Below the pieces are notes generated by a model that was not told the origin of the DNA, ran no database searches, and worked only from the letters and a program-made list of their open reading frames with translations. From Roseitalea sp. MMSF_3546 (lineage in GTDB: Bacteria; Pseudomonadota; Alphaproteobacteria; Rhizobiales; Rhizobiaceae): a DNA stretch of 64,000 bases. This document shows, piece after piece, positions 38,195 to 46,511 of this stretch (position 1 is its first letter; each line of letters begins with the position of its first letter). The stretch spans positions 248,001 to 312,000 of the forward strand of contig NZ_JASHKB010000002.1 of the NCBI RefSeq assembly GCF_030732865.1, in the 5' to 3' direction. A program made the position numbers and the translations under genes.

Positions 38195-38731
38195 TCACTT
38201 CTTGTTACGGAACGCGTCCAGCGAGACGACGTCGGCGGTTTCGGCGTCCTCGTCGGCCGCGTTCGCGGCGGCAGCGCCGTCGGCCGCCGCCGGCGCCTTG
38301 GCCGGCTTGCCGTCGCCTTCGGGCCGGCCCGATACGGGCGGGGGCGCTTCGCCGGCTTCCTCTTCGGCCAGTTCGGTCTCGACATCGAATTCGAGTTCGA
38401 AATTGACCGATGGATCGTAAAAGCCGCGGACGGCGGCATAGGGCACATACAGCTTTTCGGGTACGTCGGAAAAGGACAGGCCGATGCCGAAGCCCGTCTC
38501 GCCGACCTCCAGATCCCAGAACTGATGCTGCAGCACGATGGTCATCTGATCGGGATACTGCTCGCGAATGCGGTTGGAGATGCGCACGCCCGGCGCGCTC
38601 GTCACGAAGGTGATGAAGAAATGGTGATTGCCGGGAAGACCGGTCTTTTCGACCTCCGACAGGACCTTGCGGATCACCCCGCGCAGGGCATTCTGCACCA
38701 GAATGTCGTAGCGGATTATGTCTTCGCTCAT
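38195..38731 (-). CDS. sspB: SspB, ClpXP adaptor for tmRNA-tagged proteins
   Basis: SspB binds the ssrA tag and delivers tagged proteins to ClpXP. The 178-residue protein has the substrate-binding domain (IRYDILVQNALRGVIRKVL, HHFFITFVTSAPGV, EQYPDQMTIVLQHQFWDLEV, FGIGLSFS) and an acidic flexible linker. It ends in VVSLDAFRNKK, the likely ClpX-binding segment. The gene lies directly downstream of ssrA on the same strand. A possible own promoter on the minus strand has TTGACC at 38789-38794. Confidence 0.94.
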   Translation of the reverse strand: MSEDIIRYDILVQNALRGVIRKVLSEVEKTGLPGNHHFFITFVTSAPGVRISNRIREQYPDQMTIVLQHQFWDLEVGETGFGIGLSFSDVPEKLYVPYAAVRGFYDPSVNFELEFDVETELAEEEAGEAPPPVSGRPEGDGKPAKAPAAADGAAAANAADEDAETADVVSLDAFRNKK

Positions 38732-38870
38732 AGGCGGAGAGCCCCGTCCGGTTCAAATCGACTAAGATGTGCGCCGTCGCCACGCCAAGGTCAAGTGCGG
38801 CGTCCCCACCGGCGGCGAAGATGGGGCCACCGATTCATGGGGCGTGCGTTTCATGGCGCATGTGTGAATG

Positions 38871-39199
38871 GGTGGAGGCTTCTGTTGCCAGGTGCCTCCG
38901 GACCCCGCCTAGCCGAGCATACCGACTAGGAGTTTCGGTGAGACTGTCGCACCGCCCTTAGGCAGCGAGACGTGCCTCTGCGTAGTTGTCGTTTGCAACT
39001 ATCATTGTGACCCGATAACGGTGGTATCATGCCGGGCAAAAAGCCGATTTTTACACCCTCGTCGATCCTGTTTCGCCCCCATCATCAGAACTGCCGCGCG
39101 GCGATGCGCCAGTGCTGATGGTGGAGGCGCCGGGTACCGCCCCCGGGTCCGATAGGCTTATTGTATCGTCCGTTTATTGCCATAGCCGGATCAACCGGC
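38871..39199 (-). ncRNA. ssrA: tmRNA (ssrA), permuted two-piece form
   Basis: tmRNA rescues stalled ribosomes and adds a degradation tag. On the minus strand the acceptor piece comes first, ending GGCGCCTCCACCA with the encoded CCA at 39121-39119. A 38-base spacer follows. The coding piece starts GGGGGCGAAACAGGATCGAC at 39080. GGGGGCG pairs with CGCCTCC to form the acceptor stem. The tag frame 38996-38958 encodes ANDNYAEARLAA then TAA, preceded by the conserved ATAGTT. A 3' hairpin (GGAGGC with GCCTCC) ends near 38875. Exact ends of the mature pieces are estimates. The permuted layout is known for alphaproteobacteria. Confidence 0.96.
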
Positions 39200-39205
39200 A
39201 CGCCG

Positions 39206-39234
39206 AATATAGGCCCATCCGTGCGTGATTTCAA
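39206..39234 (-). promoter_or_regulatory. Strong sigma70-like promoter of ssrA
   Basis: On the minus strand TTGAAA (39229-39234) and TATATT (39206-39211) are exactly 17 bases apart. Transcription would start near 39199, just before a small CCGG-loop-CCGG hairpin and the tmRNA acceptor piece. This is the best consensus promoter in the window, as expected for an abundant RNA. Confidence 0.8.
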
Positions 39235-39396
39235 AGGTGTTGGCGCGATCGGATCGCAGTTGACAACAATGGGCTGCTCCGGAACAGTCATTGCGGGAGG
39301 CGCAACAGGCAAACGGCCGATTCCGCTTGGGGGTGTCGGCCATACTGGTCCAAGCAGCCTGCCGCCAACGCAATAGACGGTGAGGGGACAAATCCC

Positions 39397-39708
39397 ATGA
39401 GTGATTACCTGGCAGACGTTAAACGCTATGATGCAGGGGCAGATGGCGCCGTCGTCGACAAGATCGTCAGGCATCTGGGCATCGCGCTGCGCTCGCGCGA
39501 TGCGTCGCTGGTTTCGTGTTCGGATCCGTCCGAGCTGGCGCGCGTGCGCGAGAAATGGTGCGCCAAGAAGCTCGGCGTCAATGACGACACGGCCGCCGAC
39601 GAAGTGATCGGCCGCGTCTGCCAGGAGATGAAGGACGACCGCTCCAAATCGCGCGTGACCTTCTATTACCTGGTCGCCAAGCATTTCGGCAAGCTCAGCG
39701 ACCTGTGA
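39397..39708 (+). CDS. DUF2853 family protein
   Basis: The 103-residue protein reads SDYLADVKRYDAGADGAVV, then KIVRHLGIALRSRDASLVSCSD and REKWCAKKLGV, and ends SRVTFYYLVAKHFGKLSDL. This is the DUF2853 pattern, an all-helical small protein of unknown function. The start is divergent from ssrA; its promoter must lie within 39235-39396. thyA follows 120 bases later on the same strand. Confidence 0.87.
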   Translation: MSDYLADVKRYDAGADGAVVDKIVRHLGIALRSRDASLVSCSDPSELARVREKWCAKKLGVNDDTAADEVIGRVCQEMKDDRSKSRVTFYYLVAKHFGKLSDL

Positions 39709-39828
39709 TCGGCCGCCAGGCGGCCATGCTGGAAGGCCTCGCCACCGGGCGGGGCCGTTTCGGGGCATAACTGCCAGGCTCTGCGAGCGCCGATGGACGG
39801 GCGGGCCGGAATCGGCGAATGTGCGGCC

Positions 39829-40623
39829 ATGCAGCAATACCATGATCTGATGCGGCTGGTGATGGAGACCGGCGTCGACCGGCCCGACCGGACCGGCACC
39901 GGCACGCGCGGCATTTTCGGTCACCAGATGCGCTTTGACCTTGGCGCCGGCTTCCCGCTCGTCACCACCAAGAAGCTGCATCTTCGCTCTATCGTCTTCG
40001 AGCTGTTATGGTTCCTGCGCGGCGAGACCAACATCGCCTTTCTGAAGCACAACGGCGTGTCGATCTGGGACGAATGGGCCGACGAGAACGGCGAGCTCGG
40101 CCCCGTCTACGGCGCGCAATGGCGTTCCTGGCCGACGCCCGATGGCGGTTCGATCGACCAGATCGCAAGGCTCGTGGAGGGTATCCGCACCGACCCGAAC
40201 TCGCGCCGGCACATCGTCAGCGCATGGAACCCGGCCCAGATCGACAGCATGGCGCTGCCGCCGTGCCATTGCCTGTTCCAGTTTCACGTCGCCGAGGGCC
40301 GGCTGTCGTGCCAGCTCTATCAGCGCTCGGCGGACATCTTTCTGGGCGTGCCGTTCAACATCGCTTCCTATGCGCTCCTGACGCACATGATCGCCCATGT
40401 TTGCGATCTCGCGGTCGGCGATTTCGTGCACACGCTGGGTGACGCGCACATCTACGCGAACCATTTCGAGCAGGTCGAAACCCAGCTTGCGCGCCAGCCG
40501 CGGCCGCTGCCGAGGCTGACGATCACGCGCCCGGTGCGCGACATCTCCGGGTTTCGTTTCGAGGACTTCCAGATCGCCGGCTACGATCCGCACCCGCACA
40601 TCAAGGCACCGGTGGCGGTGTGA
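39829..40623 (+). CDS. thyA: Thymidylate synthase ThyA
   Basis: ThyA makes dTMP from dUMP and methylene-tetrahydrofolate. The 264-residue protein has the length of the E. coli enzyme and its catalytic cysteine at residue 146 in [10 protein letters not shown]. The dUMP-binding Arg-rich segment ([12 protein letters not shown]) and the folate-contact region [12 protein letters not shown] are present. ATG 39829 ([11 protein letters not shown]) fits the family start; the frame is open from 39793. It overlaps folA by 4 bases (GTGA), so dTMP synthesis and folate reduction are co-expressed. Confidence 0.97.
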   Translation: MQQYHDLMRLVMETGVDRPDRTGTGTRGIFGHQMRFDLGAGFPLVTTKKLHLRSIVFELLWFLRGETNIAFLKHNGVSIWDEWADENGELGPVYGAQWRSWPTPDGGSIDQIARLVEGIRTDPNSRRHIVSAWNPAQIDSMALPPCHCLFQFHVAEGRLSCQLYQRSADIFLGVPFNIASYALLTHMIAHVCDLAVGDFVHTLGDAHIYANHFEQVETQLARQPRPLPRLTITRPVRDISGFRFEDFQIAGYDPHPHIKAPVAV

Positions 40624-41204
40624 GCGCGGGGGCGACAATTGCCATCGTCGCCGCGGTGGCGAAGAACGCGGTGATCGGCCGTAATGGCGACATGCCCTGG
40701 CATCTGCCGACCGATCTGAAGCGCTTCAAGGCGCTGACGCTGGGCCACCCGGTGATCATGGGGCGCAGGACGTTCGAATCGATCGGCAAGCCGCTGCCGG
40801 GCCGGCTGAACATCGTCGTCACGCGCGATCACGACTGGGAGGCCCAGGGCGCGATGGCGGTGCGCTCGCTCGGCGCGGCGGTCGAGTTGGCCAGCGCGCA
40901 TCTGGAGAGCTTCGAACCCGACCCGGACGACCCCGATGCCGAGGCGCCGGACACGATCTTCATCGCGGGCGGGGGCGAGATCTACGCGCAGGCGATCGAC
41001 ATGGCGGATGTGCTGCACATCACCCATGTGGATTCGGATGTCGCCGGCGACACGCATTTCCCCAAGGTCGCCTACGAGGACTGGCGGGTGATCCGGGCCG
41101 ACGACGTGCCCGCGGGCGAAAAGGACAGCCACGCAACGCGCTACGTGGTCTATGAAAGGCGCAGCCAGACGGACAGGGATCCGCCCCCGTCGCCTCGTCA
41201 ATAG
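40620..41204 (+). CDS. folA: Dihydrofolate reductase
   Basis: DHFR regenerates tetrahydrofolate used up by ThyA. The 194-residue protein has the substrate loop [22 protein letters not shown], the NADPH-contact [29 protein letters not shown], and [16 protein letters not shown]. An acidic insert ([16 protein letters not shown]) and a short polar tail make it longer than the usual 160 residues. GTG 40620 overlaps the thyA stop. Confidence 0.95.
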   Translation: MSAGATIAIVAAVAKNAVIGRNGDMPWHLPTDLKRFKALTLGHPVIMGRRTFESIGKPLPGRLNIVVTRDHDWEAQGAMAVRSLGAAVELASAHLESFEPDPDDPDAEAPDTIFIAGGGEIYAQAIDMADVLHITHVDSDVAGDTHFPKVAYEDWRVIRADDVPAGEKDSHATRYVVYERRSQTDRDPPPSPRQ

Positions 41205-41350
41205 GTGGTTCCGGCATGCGCCCAAGGGGGCGCTTGTGCGCGATGGGGCAGGCCGGGCGGATCGGCCGCATCCTGCGCCGGCCGGGCAATCGTGCCCGCT
41301 GCCCTTTGGCCGTCATCGCCGCGCGTGCCTGCGGCCGCATATATGGCACT

Positions 41351-41376
41351 TGTCAGGGGCCACTGTCAGGGGCCAC
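41351..41376. repeat. Tandem 13-bp direct repeat upstream of hflK
   Basis: TGTCAGGGGCCAC occurs twice back to back (41351-41363 and 41364-41376). It ends 60 bases upstream of the -35 element of the hflK promoter. It could be a regulator-binding pair or a simple slippage duplication. Confidence 0.75.
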
Positions 41377-41436
41377 GGGCGCTTGTGGCGCGCCCCGGCA
41401 CAGGCTGCGACAAATCGGAATTCGCGGCGCAGTGCG

Positions 41437-41465
41437 TTGAAAGCCCGTCGGCCGGTTCCTATAAC
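41437..41465 (+). promoter_or_regulatory. Promoter of the hflKC operon
   Basis: TTGAAA (41437-41442) and TATAAC (41460-41465) are 17 bases apart, 68 bases before the hflK ATG. The context GTTGAAA and CCTATAAC also resembles the alphaproteobacterial RpoH (heat-shock) consensus CTTGAA...CCTATNT, so heat control is possible. hflK is a protein-quality-control gene. Confidence 0.65.
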
Positions 41466-41533
41466 GAGGCCAGACGCGTCGGGCCAAGACACATTGTCGA
41501 CGCTCTCAGTTCTTCCGGTTCGAGAGGTAATGA

Positions 41534-42688
41534 ATGCCCTGGAGCAATCAAAACGGCGGCGGCGGCGGCCCGTGGGGCGGCGGCGGCGGCAACAATGGCG
41601 GTCCGTGGGGCGGCGGCGGTGGCGGCGGCCCCTGGGGACAGGGCGGCGGCCCGCGCGGACCCCAGCGCCCCGGCGGCGGCGGTCAGCCGCCGGACCTTGA
41701 GGACATCATTCGCCAGGGCCAGGACCGGCTCAAGCGCATGATGCCCGGCGGTGGCGGCGGTGGCGGACGTTTGCTCATCGGCCTTTTGATCGCAGGTGCG
41801 CTCGTCCTTTACGGGCTGCAGGCCTTCTATCAGGTCGACACCGACGAGCGTGCGGTCGAATTGCTGTTCGGCGAGCCGAAGCAGGAGTTGTCCAATCCGG
41901 GGCTGCACTTCCATTTCTGGCCAATCGAGACGGTCGAGAAGGTGCAGATCGTCGAAAAGCAGATCCAGGTTGGCGCCGGCACCGGCCGCAGCGGGTCGCA
42001 GGGCCTGATGCTGTCGGGCGACCAGAACATCGTCGACGTGCAGTTCTCGGTGCTCTACTCGGTGATCGATCCGCAAGCCTATCTGTTCAACGTCGCCGGC
42101 CCGGACGATGCGGTCCGCCAGGTCGCCGAGAGCGCCATGCGCGAGATCGTCGGCCGGCGGCCGGCCCAGGACGTGTTCCGCGACAACCGTGCGGCGATCG
42201 CCGACGAGGTGCGGACGTCGATGCAGTCCACGCTGGACAGTTATGGCGCGGGCATCCAGATCAACACGGTGTCGATCGAGGACGCGGCACCGCCGCGCGA
42301 AGTGGCCGACGCGTTCGAGGAAGTCCAGCGCGCCGAACAGGACGAGGACCGCTTCCGCGAGGAAGCCAATCAGTACTCCAACCAGCAACTGGGTCAGGCT
42401 CGCGGTGAGGCCGCGCAGATCCGCGAGGAAGCGGCCGCCTATGCGACCCAGGTCGTGCAGGAGGCCGAAGGTGAGGCGCAGCGCTTCGTGTCGATCTACG
42501 AGCAGTATCGCCTTGCGCCCGACGTCACCCGCAAGCGCCTGTTCCTGGAGACGATGGAAGGCGTGCTCGGCAATTCCAACAAGGTCATCATGGACGAGGA
42601 CGGCCAGGGAACGGGCGTGGTGCCCTATCTGCCGCTGCCCGAAATCCAGAACCGCCGGCAGACGGCCCAGGGCGGAGGAACGCAATAA
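41534..42688 (+). CDS. hflK: FtsH regulator HflK
   Basis: HflK is an inner-membrane SPFH protein that with HflC forms the cage around the FtsH protease. The 384-residue protein has a very Gly-rich N terminus (residues 8-77, repeated GGPWGGGGG blocks), one membrane span (RLLIGLLIAGALVLYGLQAF, about 79-98), then the SPFH domain (YQVDTDERAVELLFGEP, PGLHFHFWPIE). A coiled coil rich in Glu, Ala and Arg ends the protein. The ATG of hflC overlaps the final A of its TAA by one base. The Gly-rich start is typical of HflK. Confidence 0.95.
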   Translation: MPWSNQNGGGGGPWGGGGGNNGGPWGGGGGGGPWGQGGGPRGPQRPGGGGQPPDLEDIIRQGQDRLKRMMPGGGGGGGRLLIGLLIAGALVLYGLQAFYQVDTDERAVELLFGEPKQELSNPGLHFHFWPIETVEKVQIVEKQIQVGAGTGRSGSQGLMLSGDQNIVDVQFSVLYSVIDPQAYLFNVAGPDDAVRQVAESAMREIVGRRPAQDVFRDNRAAIADEVRTSMQSTLDSYGAGIQINTVSIEDAAPPREVADAFEEVQRAEQDEDRFREEANQYSNQQLGQARGEAAQIREEAAAYATQVVQEAEGEAQRFVSIYEQYRLAPDVTRKRLFLETMEGVLGNSNKVIMDEDGQGTGVVPYLPLPEIQNRRQTAQGGGTQ

Positions 42689-43620
42689 TGTTCAAGGGTA
42701 ACCGCATTCCGATCATCGCATTCGTACTCGGCCTGATCCTGGTGCTGATCTATGCATCGGTGTTCGTGGTCAATGAGCGCGAACAGGCGATCGTGCTGCG
42801 CTTCGGCGAGATTCAGGACGTGCGCACCGAGCCGGGCCTTTACTTCAAGGCGCCATTCGCCTTCGCCGGCTTCGACACGGTGCAGATCATCGAGGATCGC
42901 CTGTTGCGGCTCGACCTGGTCGACAGCCCGCCGGTGCAGGTGTCCGGCGGCCGCTTCTACGAGGTCGACGCGTTCCTGACCTTTCAGATCACCGATGCCC
43001 GGCGCTTCCGCGAACAGGTCTCCGGTGATCTCAACTCGGCGGCGGCGCGTCTTCGCACGCGTTTCGACGCGGCCCTGCGCCGGGTCTACGGCCTGCGCGG
43101 CTTCGAGGCGGCGCTGTCGGAGGAGCGCGCCGAGATGATGGCCGAGGTGCGCGATCTGCTGCGGCCGGACGCCCAGCAGCTTGGCCTGACCATCGAGGAC
43201 GTGCGTATCGTGCGCACCGACCTGACGGCCGAGGTCTCCCAGCAGACCTTCGACCGGATGACCGCCGAACGTCTGGCCGAGGCCGAGCGCATCCGCGCCC
43301 GTGGCCGCGAGAACGCCCAGCGCATCCGTGCCGTCGCCGACCGCCAGGTGATCGAGATCCTGTCGGAGGCGCGCCGCGAATCCGAGATCCTTCGCGGTGA
43401 GGGCGATGCCGAGCGCAACCGCATCTTCGCCGAGGCCTTCACGCGCGATCCGGAGTTCTTCGAGTTCTATCGCTCGATGATCGCCTATCAGCGCGCGCTC
43501 GCCCAGGACGACGGCGCCACGACCATGGTCCTGTCGCCGGATTCGGAGTTCTTCCAGTTCTTCCAGGACGCGCAGGGCCGCGAGCCGGCTCCCCGGCCCA
43601 CGCAGGCATCGCCGCAGTAG
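42688..43620 (+). CDS. hflC: FtsH regulator HflC
   Basis: HflC is the partner of HflK in the FtsH-bound cage. The 310-residue protein begins with one membrane span (IPIIAFVLGLILVLIYASVFVV, about residues 7-28), then the SPFH domain (VNEREQAIVLRFGEI, TEPGLYFKAPF) and a helical region (AERLAEAERIRARGRENAQ). It ends with the HflC-specific FFEFYRSMIAYQ. Translation is coupled to hflK. The DUF2065 gene follows after 14 bases. Confidence 0.95.
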   Translation: MFKGNRIPIIAFVLGLILVLIYASVFVVNEREQAIVLRFGEIQDVRTEPGLYFKAPFAFAGFDTVQIIEDRLLRLDLVDSPPVQVSGGRFYEVDAFLTFQITDARRFREQVSGDLNSAAARLRTRFDAALRRVYGLRGFEAALSEERAEMMAEVRDLLRPDAQQLGLTIEDVRIVRTDLTAEVSQQTFDRMTAERLAEAERIRARGRENAQRIRAVADRQVIEILSEARRESEILRGEGDAERNRIFAEAFTRDPEFFEFYRSMIAYQRALAQDDGATTMVLSPDSEFFQFFQDAQGREPAPRPTQASPQ

Positions 43621-43634
43621 ATCGCGAAGCGCAC

Positions 43635-43826
43635 ATGGCCGATCTGGTGACCGCGCTGGGACTGGTGCTCGTCATCGAGGGCATCGTCTACGGCGCGTTC
43701 CCGCATCTGGGCCGCCGCATCGGCGAGTTCCTGCGGACCGCGCCCGACGACATGCTGCGCATTGCGGGGCTGGCCTCGGCGGCCATCGGTCTGGGCGTGG
43801 TCTGGTTCGCCCGCGCCGTCATGTAG
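43635..43826 (+). CDS. DUF2065 small membrane protein
   Basis: The 63-residue protein has two hydrophobic segments (ALGLVLVIEGIVYGAF and RIAGLASAAIGLGVVWFAR) around a short basic loop FPHLGRRIGEFL. This is the DUF2065 pattern. These proteins are typically found after hflC and their function is unknown, but the operon position suggests a role with the HflKC-FtsH complex. It starts 14 bases after hflC. Confidence 0.88.
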   Translation: MADLVTALGLVLVIEGIVYGAFPHLGRRIGEFLRTAPDDMLRIAGLASAAIGLGVVWFARAVM

Positions 43827-43982
43827 CCCGGCGCGGGGTGGGGCGGCGTCCCTCGCATCGGGGCGGCCAGCGTAACAATGGCGTGAGCGGCAGGTCGCCA
43901 TGGCCAATTGCGGCCTTATTTGCCGCCCATGGACGAGATGAGCGAAACAACGCCCGCCGGGCGTAGCGTGGAGGTTCTTCAT

Positions 43983-45491
43983 ATGCGAGCGAAAAGCGTC
44001 GCGGCGCGCCTTGGCACCGTCGCAGTCACCCTTGCACTGGCCGGACTGGTAGGGGTTCAGCCCGGCTTCGTTCCGTTCACGTCGCAGGGTACGGCCGCGG
44101 CGCAATCGGGGCCGCAATCGCTTGCCGACCTGTCCGATCGGCTGATCGATTCGGTCGTCAACATCTCGACCGCGCAGAACATCTCTGGCGGCGAGCGGAA
44201 CGTGCCGCGGCCGCAACTGCCCGACGGCTCCCCGTTCCAGGAGTTCTTCGACGAGTTCTTCGACAGCCTTCCCGACGGCAATGACAGGGGCGGCGGCCAG
44301 CGCCGCGTGCAGTCGCTGGGCTCGGGCTTCGTGATCGATGCCGACGAGGGCATCATCGTCACCAACAACCACGTGATCGCGGAGGCCGACGAGGTGTCCG
44401 TCAACTTCAATGACGGCACCACGCTGGAAGCCGAGGTGCTCGGCCGCGACCCCAAGACCGACATCGCGGTGCTGAAGGTCGATCCGTCCGGCAATCCGGA
44501 CATGGACGAGGTTCCGTTCGGCGATTCCGACGCCATGCGCGTGGGCGACTGGGTTCTGGCCATCGGCAATCCGTTCGGCCTTGGCGGATCGGTGACCGCG
44601 GGCATCGTTTCGGCCTTCGGTCGCAACATCAATTCGGGCCCCTATGACGATTTCATCCAGACCGATGCGGCGATCAATCGCGGCAATTCGGGCGGCCCGC
44701 TGTTCAACATGGATGGCGAGGTGATCGGCATCAACACGGCGATCATCTCGCCCACCGGCGGGTCGATCGGCATCGGCTTTGCCATTCCCGCCGACCTTGC
44801 CATGAATGTCATCGACCAGCTTCGCGAATTCGGCGAGACCCGGCGCGGCTGGCTGGGCGTGCGCATCCAGGAGGTCACCGACGACATCGCCGAGAGCCTG
44901 GGCATGGAGATGGCGCAAGGTGCCCTGGTCGCCGGCGTCATCGAGGGCGGCCCGGTCGATGACGGCTCCATCGAGCCCGGCGATGTCATCATCGAGTTCG
45001 ATGGCAAGCCAGTCGAATCCATGCGCGAACTGCCGCGCGTGGTGGCCGAATCGCCGGTCGGCAAGGAAGTCGAGGTGGTCGTTCTGCGCGATGGCGAGGA
45101 GCAGACCGTCAACGTCACGCTCGGCCGGCTCGAGGATGGCGAGCGGCTGGCGCTGGCCACCGAGCCCACGGGCCAGGACGAGGAAGCGACCATCGAGATG
45201 TTCGGCATGACGCTGGCCGAACTCGACGAGGCGCGCCGCGAAGAGTTCTCGATCAGCGACGAGGTGACCGGCGGCGTCGTCATCACCGAAGTCGAGCCCG
45301 GCTCGGCCGCCGACAACAAGGATGTCAGCGCCGGCGAGGTGATCGTCGAGATCGCCCAGGAAGCGGTGTCCACGCCGGCCGAGGTCGAAGAAGCGATCGA
45401 GAAACTGCGCGAGAGCGACCGGCGCAATGCGCTGCTGATGCTGGCCGGTTCGGACGGCGCGCTGCGCTTCGTGACGATCCGCATCGATTAG
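43983..45491 (+). CDS. degP: DegP/HtrA periplasmic serine protease
   Basis: Deg proteases degrade or refold damaged envelope proteins. The 502-residue protein has a signal peptide to about residue 40 and a trypsin-like domain with the full triad: His130 (NNHVI), Asp160 (DIAVLK), Ser236 (GNSGGPL). Two PDZ domains follow (first about RGWLGVRIQEV to LGRLE, second from EEFSISDEVTGGVVI). ATG 43983 is chosen for GGAGG 8 bases upstream; open frame to 43908 lacks a site. The position after hflKC is conserved in the order. Confidence 0.94.
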   Translation: MRAKSVAARLGTVAVTLALAGLVGVQPGFVPFTSQGTAAAQSGPQSLADLSDRLIDSVVNISTAQNISGGERNVPRPQLPDGSPFQEFFDEFFDSLPDGNDRGGGQRRVQSLGSGFVIDADEGIIVTNNHVIAEADEVSVNFNDGTTLEAEVLGRDPKTDIAVLKVDPSGNPDMDEVPFGDSDAMRVGDWVLAIGNPFGLGGSVTAGIVSAFGRNINSGPYDDFIQTDAAINRGNSGGPLFNMDGEVIGINTAIISPTGGSIGIGFAIPADLAMNVIDQLREFGETRRGWLGVRIQEVTDDIAESLGMEMAQGALVAGVIEGGPVDDGSIEPGDVIIEFDGKPVESMRELPRVVAESPVGKEVEVVVLRDGEEQTVNVTLGRLEDGERLALATEPTGQDEEATIEMFGMTLAELDEARREEFSISDEVTGGVVITEVEPGSAADNKDVSAGEVIVEIAQEAVSTPAEVEEAIEKLRESDRRNALLMLAGSDGALRFVTIRID

Positions 45492-45507
45492 GAGGGCGTC
45501 GCCCTCC
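45491..45507. terminator. Short hairpin at the degP/serB junction
   Basis: GGAGGGC (45491-45497) and GCCCTCC (45501-45507) form a perfect 7-bp stem with a 3-base loop. It begins at the degP stop codon, between convergent genes. There is no T run, so termination strength is uncertain. Confidence 0.4.
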
Positions 45508-45569
45508 CGGTCTTGCCGCGTCACGGTGAGGGGCGGCGCCGTGGGCGAGGCCACCGCAGCGCCGCATCG

Positions 45570-46454
45570 TCAGCCCACGATCTCGTCGGCCCGATAGCCC
45601 TGAATGTACAGGAGCGCCGTCAGGTCGCCATGATCGACGCGCATGGCGGCCTGTTCGGCGACGGCCGGCTTGGCGTGCATGGCAACGCCGAAACCGGCCA
45701 GTTCCAGCATGCCCAGATCGTTGGCGCCGTCACCCACCGCGATGGCATCGGCCGGCGTGAGCCCGTGTCGCGCCGCGATGTCCAGCAACGCCTCGGCCTT
45801 GGCCTGCCGGCCCAGGATCGGCTCGTGGACGGTGCCCGACAGCCGGCCGTCCTTGTGCACCAGCCGGTTGGCCCGGTGCTCGTCAAAGCCGACCTGCTCG
45901 GCGATCCGGGCCGTGAAATCGGTGAAGCCGCCCGAGATCAGCGCACACCATGCGCCATTGGCGCGCATGGTCGCGACCAGTTCCCTGGCGCCGGGGGCGA
46001 GCGCGATGCGCGATGCGATGACATGGTCGATGACCGTCGCCGGCAGACCTTCGAGCAGCGCCACGCGCTCGCGCAAGGCGCCCTCGAAGGCGATCTCGCC
46101 GGCCATGGCGCGCGCCGTGATGGCCGCGATCTTGTCCTTGATCCCCGCTTCGGCGGCCAGTTCGTCGATGCACTCCTGGCCGATCATGGTCGAATCCATG
46201 TCGGCGAGCAGCATCTTCTTGCGGCGGCCGGTAGCGTCGGCCGGCTGGACGACGCGATCGACGGGCGCCGCGCCCAGCGCCTCCGTCAGCGCGTCGATGC
46301 CGGCCGCCGGGCGATCGACGGACAGATCGACGGCGATCCCCGGTGCGAGCCAGTCCATGGCGCGGGCGCCGATGGCGTCGGCGGCGCGGGCAGCGAGCGC
46401 CGCGTCGAGAACCGGCCGCGCGGGATTGGCAATCAGGGTGACGATGTGGGACAT
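45570..46454 (-). CDS. serB: Phosphoserine phosphatase SerB
   Basis: SerB removes phosphate from phosphoserine, the last step of serine synthesis. The 294-residue protein has an N-terminal ACT-like part (about 75 residues) and a HAD domain with the nucleophile motif ADMDSTMI. ISGGFTDFT (motif II) and AVGDGANDLGML (motif IV) follow. ATG 46454 is used; the frame is open far upstream into the antisense of miaA. It is divergent from miaA, with 57 bases between the starts. Confidence 0.95.
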   Translation of the reverse strand: MSHIVTLIANPARPVLDAALAARAADAIGARAMDWLAPGIAVDLSVDRPAAGIDALTEALGAAPVDRVVQPADATGRRKKMLLADMDSTMIGQECIDELAAEAGIKDKIAAITARAMAGEIAFEGALRERVALLEGLPATVIDHVIASRIALAPGARELVATMRANGAWCALISGGFTDFTARIAEQVGFDEHRANRLVHKDGRLSGTVHEPILGRQAKAEALLDIAARHGLTPADAIAVGDGANDLGMLELAGFGVAMHAKPAVAEQAAMRVDHGDLTALLYIQGYRADEIVG

Positions 46455-46511
46455 GGGCGAAGAAACTGGCAGGCGCGCCGCGCTGGCGGGCAGGGGCGCT
46501 CGGAAGGGACG

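Larger units (their letters stand above)
41205..41533. other. Intergenic stretch between folA and hflK
   Basis: No gene is seen here. The stretch holds a short hairpin after folA (GCGCCC with GGGCGC at about 41218-41233), a perfect tandem 13-base repeat at 41351-41376 (TGTCAGGGGCCAC twice) and a good promoter at 41437-41465 for the hflK operon. Confidence 0.7.

Noticed and set aside
39161-39376. 71-residue plus-strand frame upstream of DUF2853
   Set aside because: It overlaps the ssrA promoter on the other strand, has no clear ribosome site and no recognisable family; probably chance.
39085-39981. Minus-strand frame covering the tmRNA acceptor piece and part of thyA
   Set aside because: The RNA structure, tag and promoter explain the first half, and thyA on the plus strand explains the rest.
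41540-41770. GC-rich short repeats that could be taken for a CRISPR or minisatellite
   Set aside because: They are codons for the Gly-rich N terminus of HflK and have no regular spacer structure.
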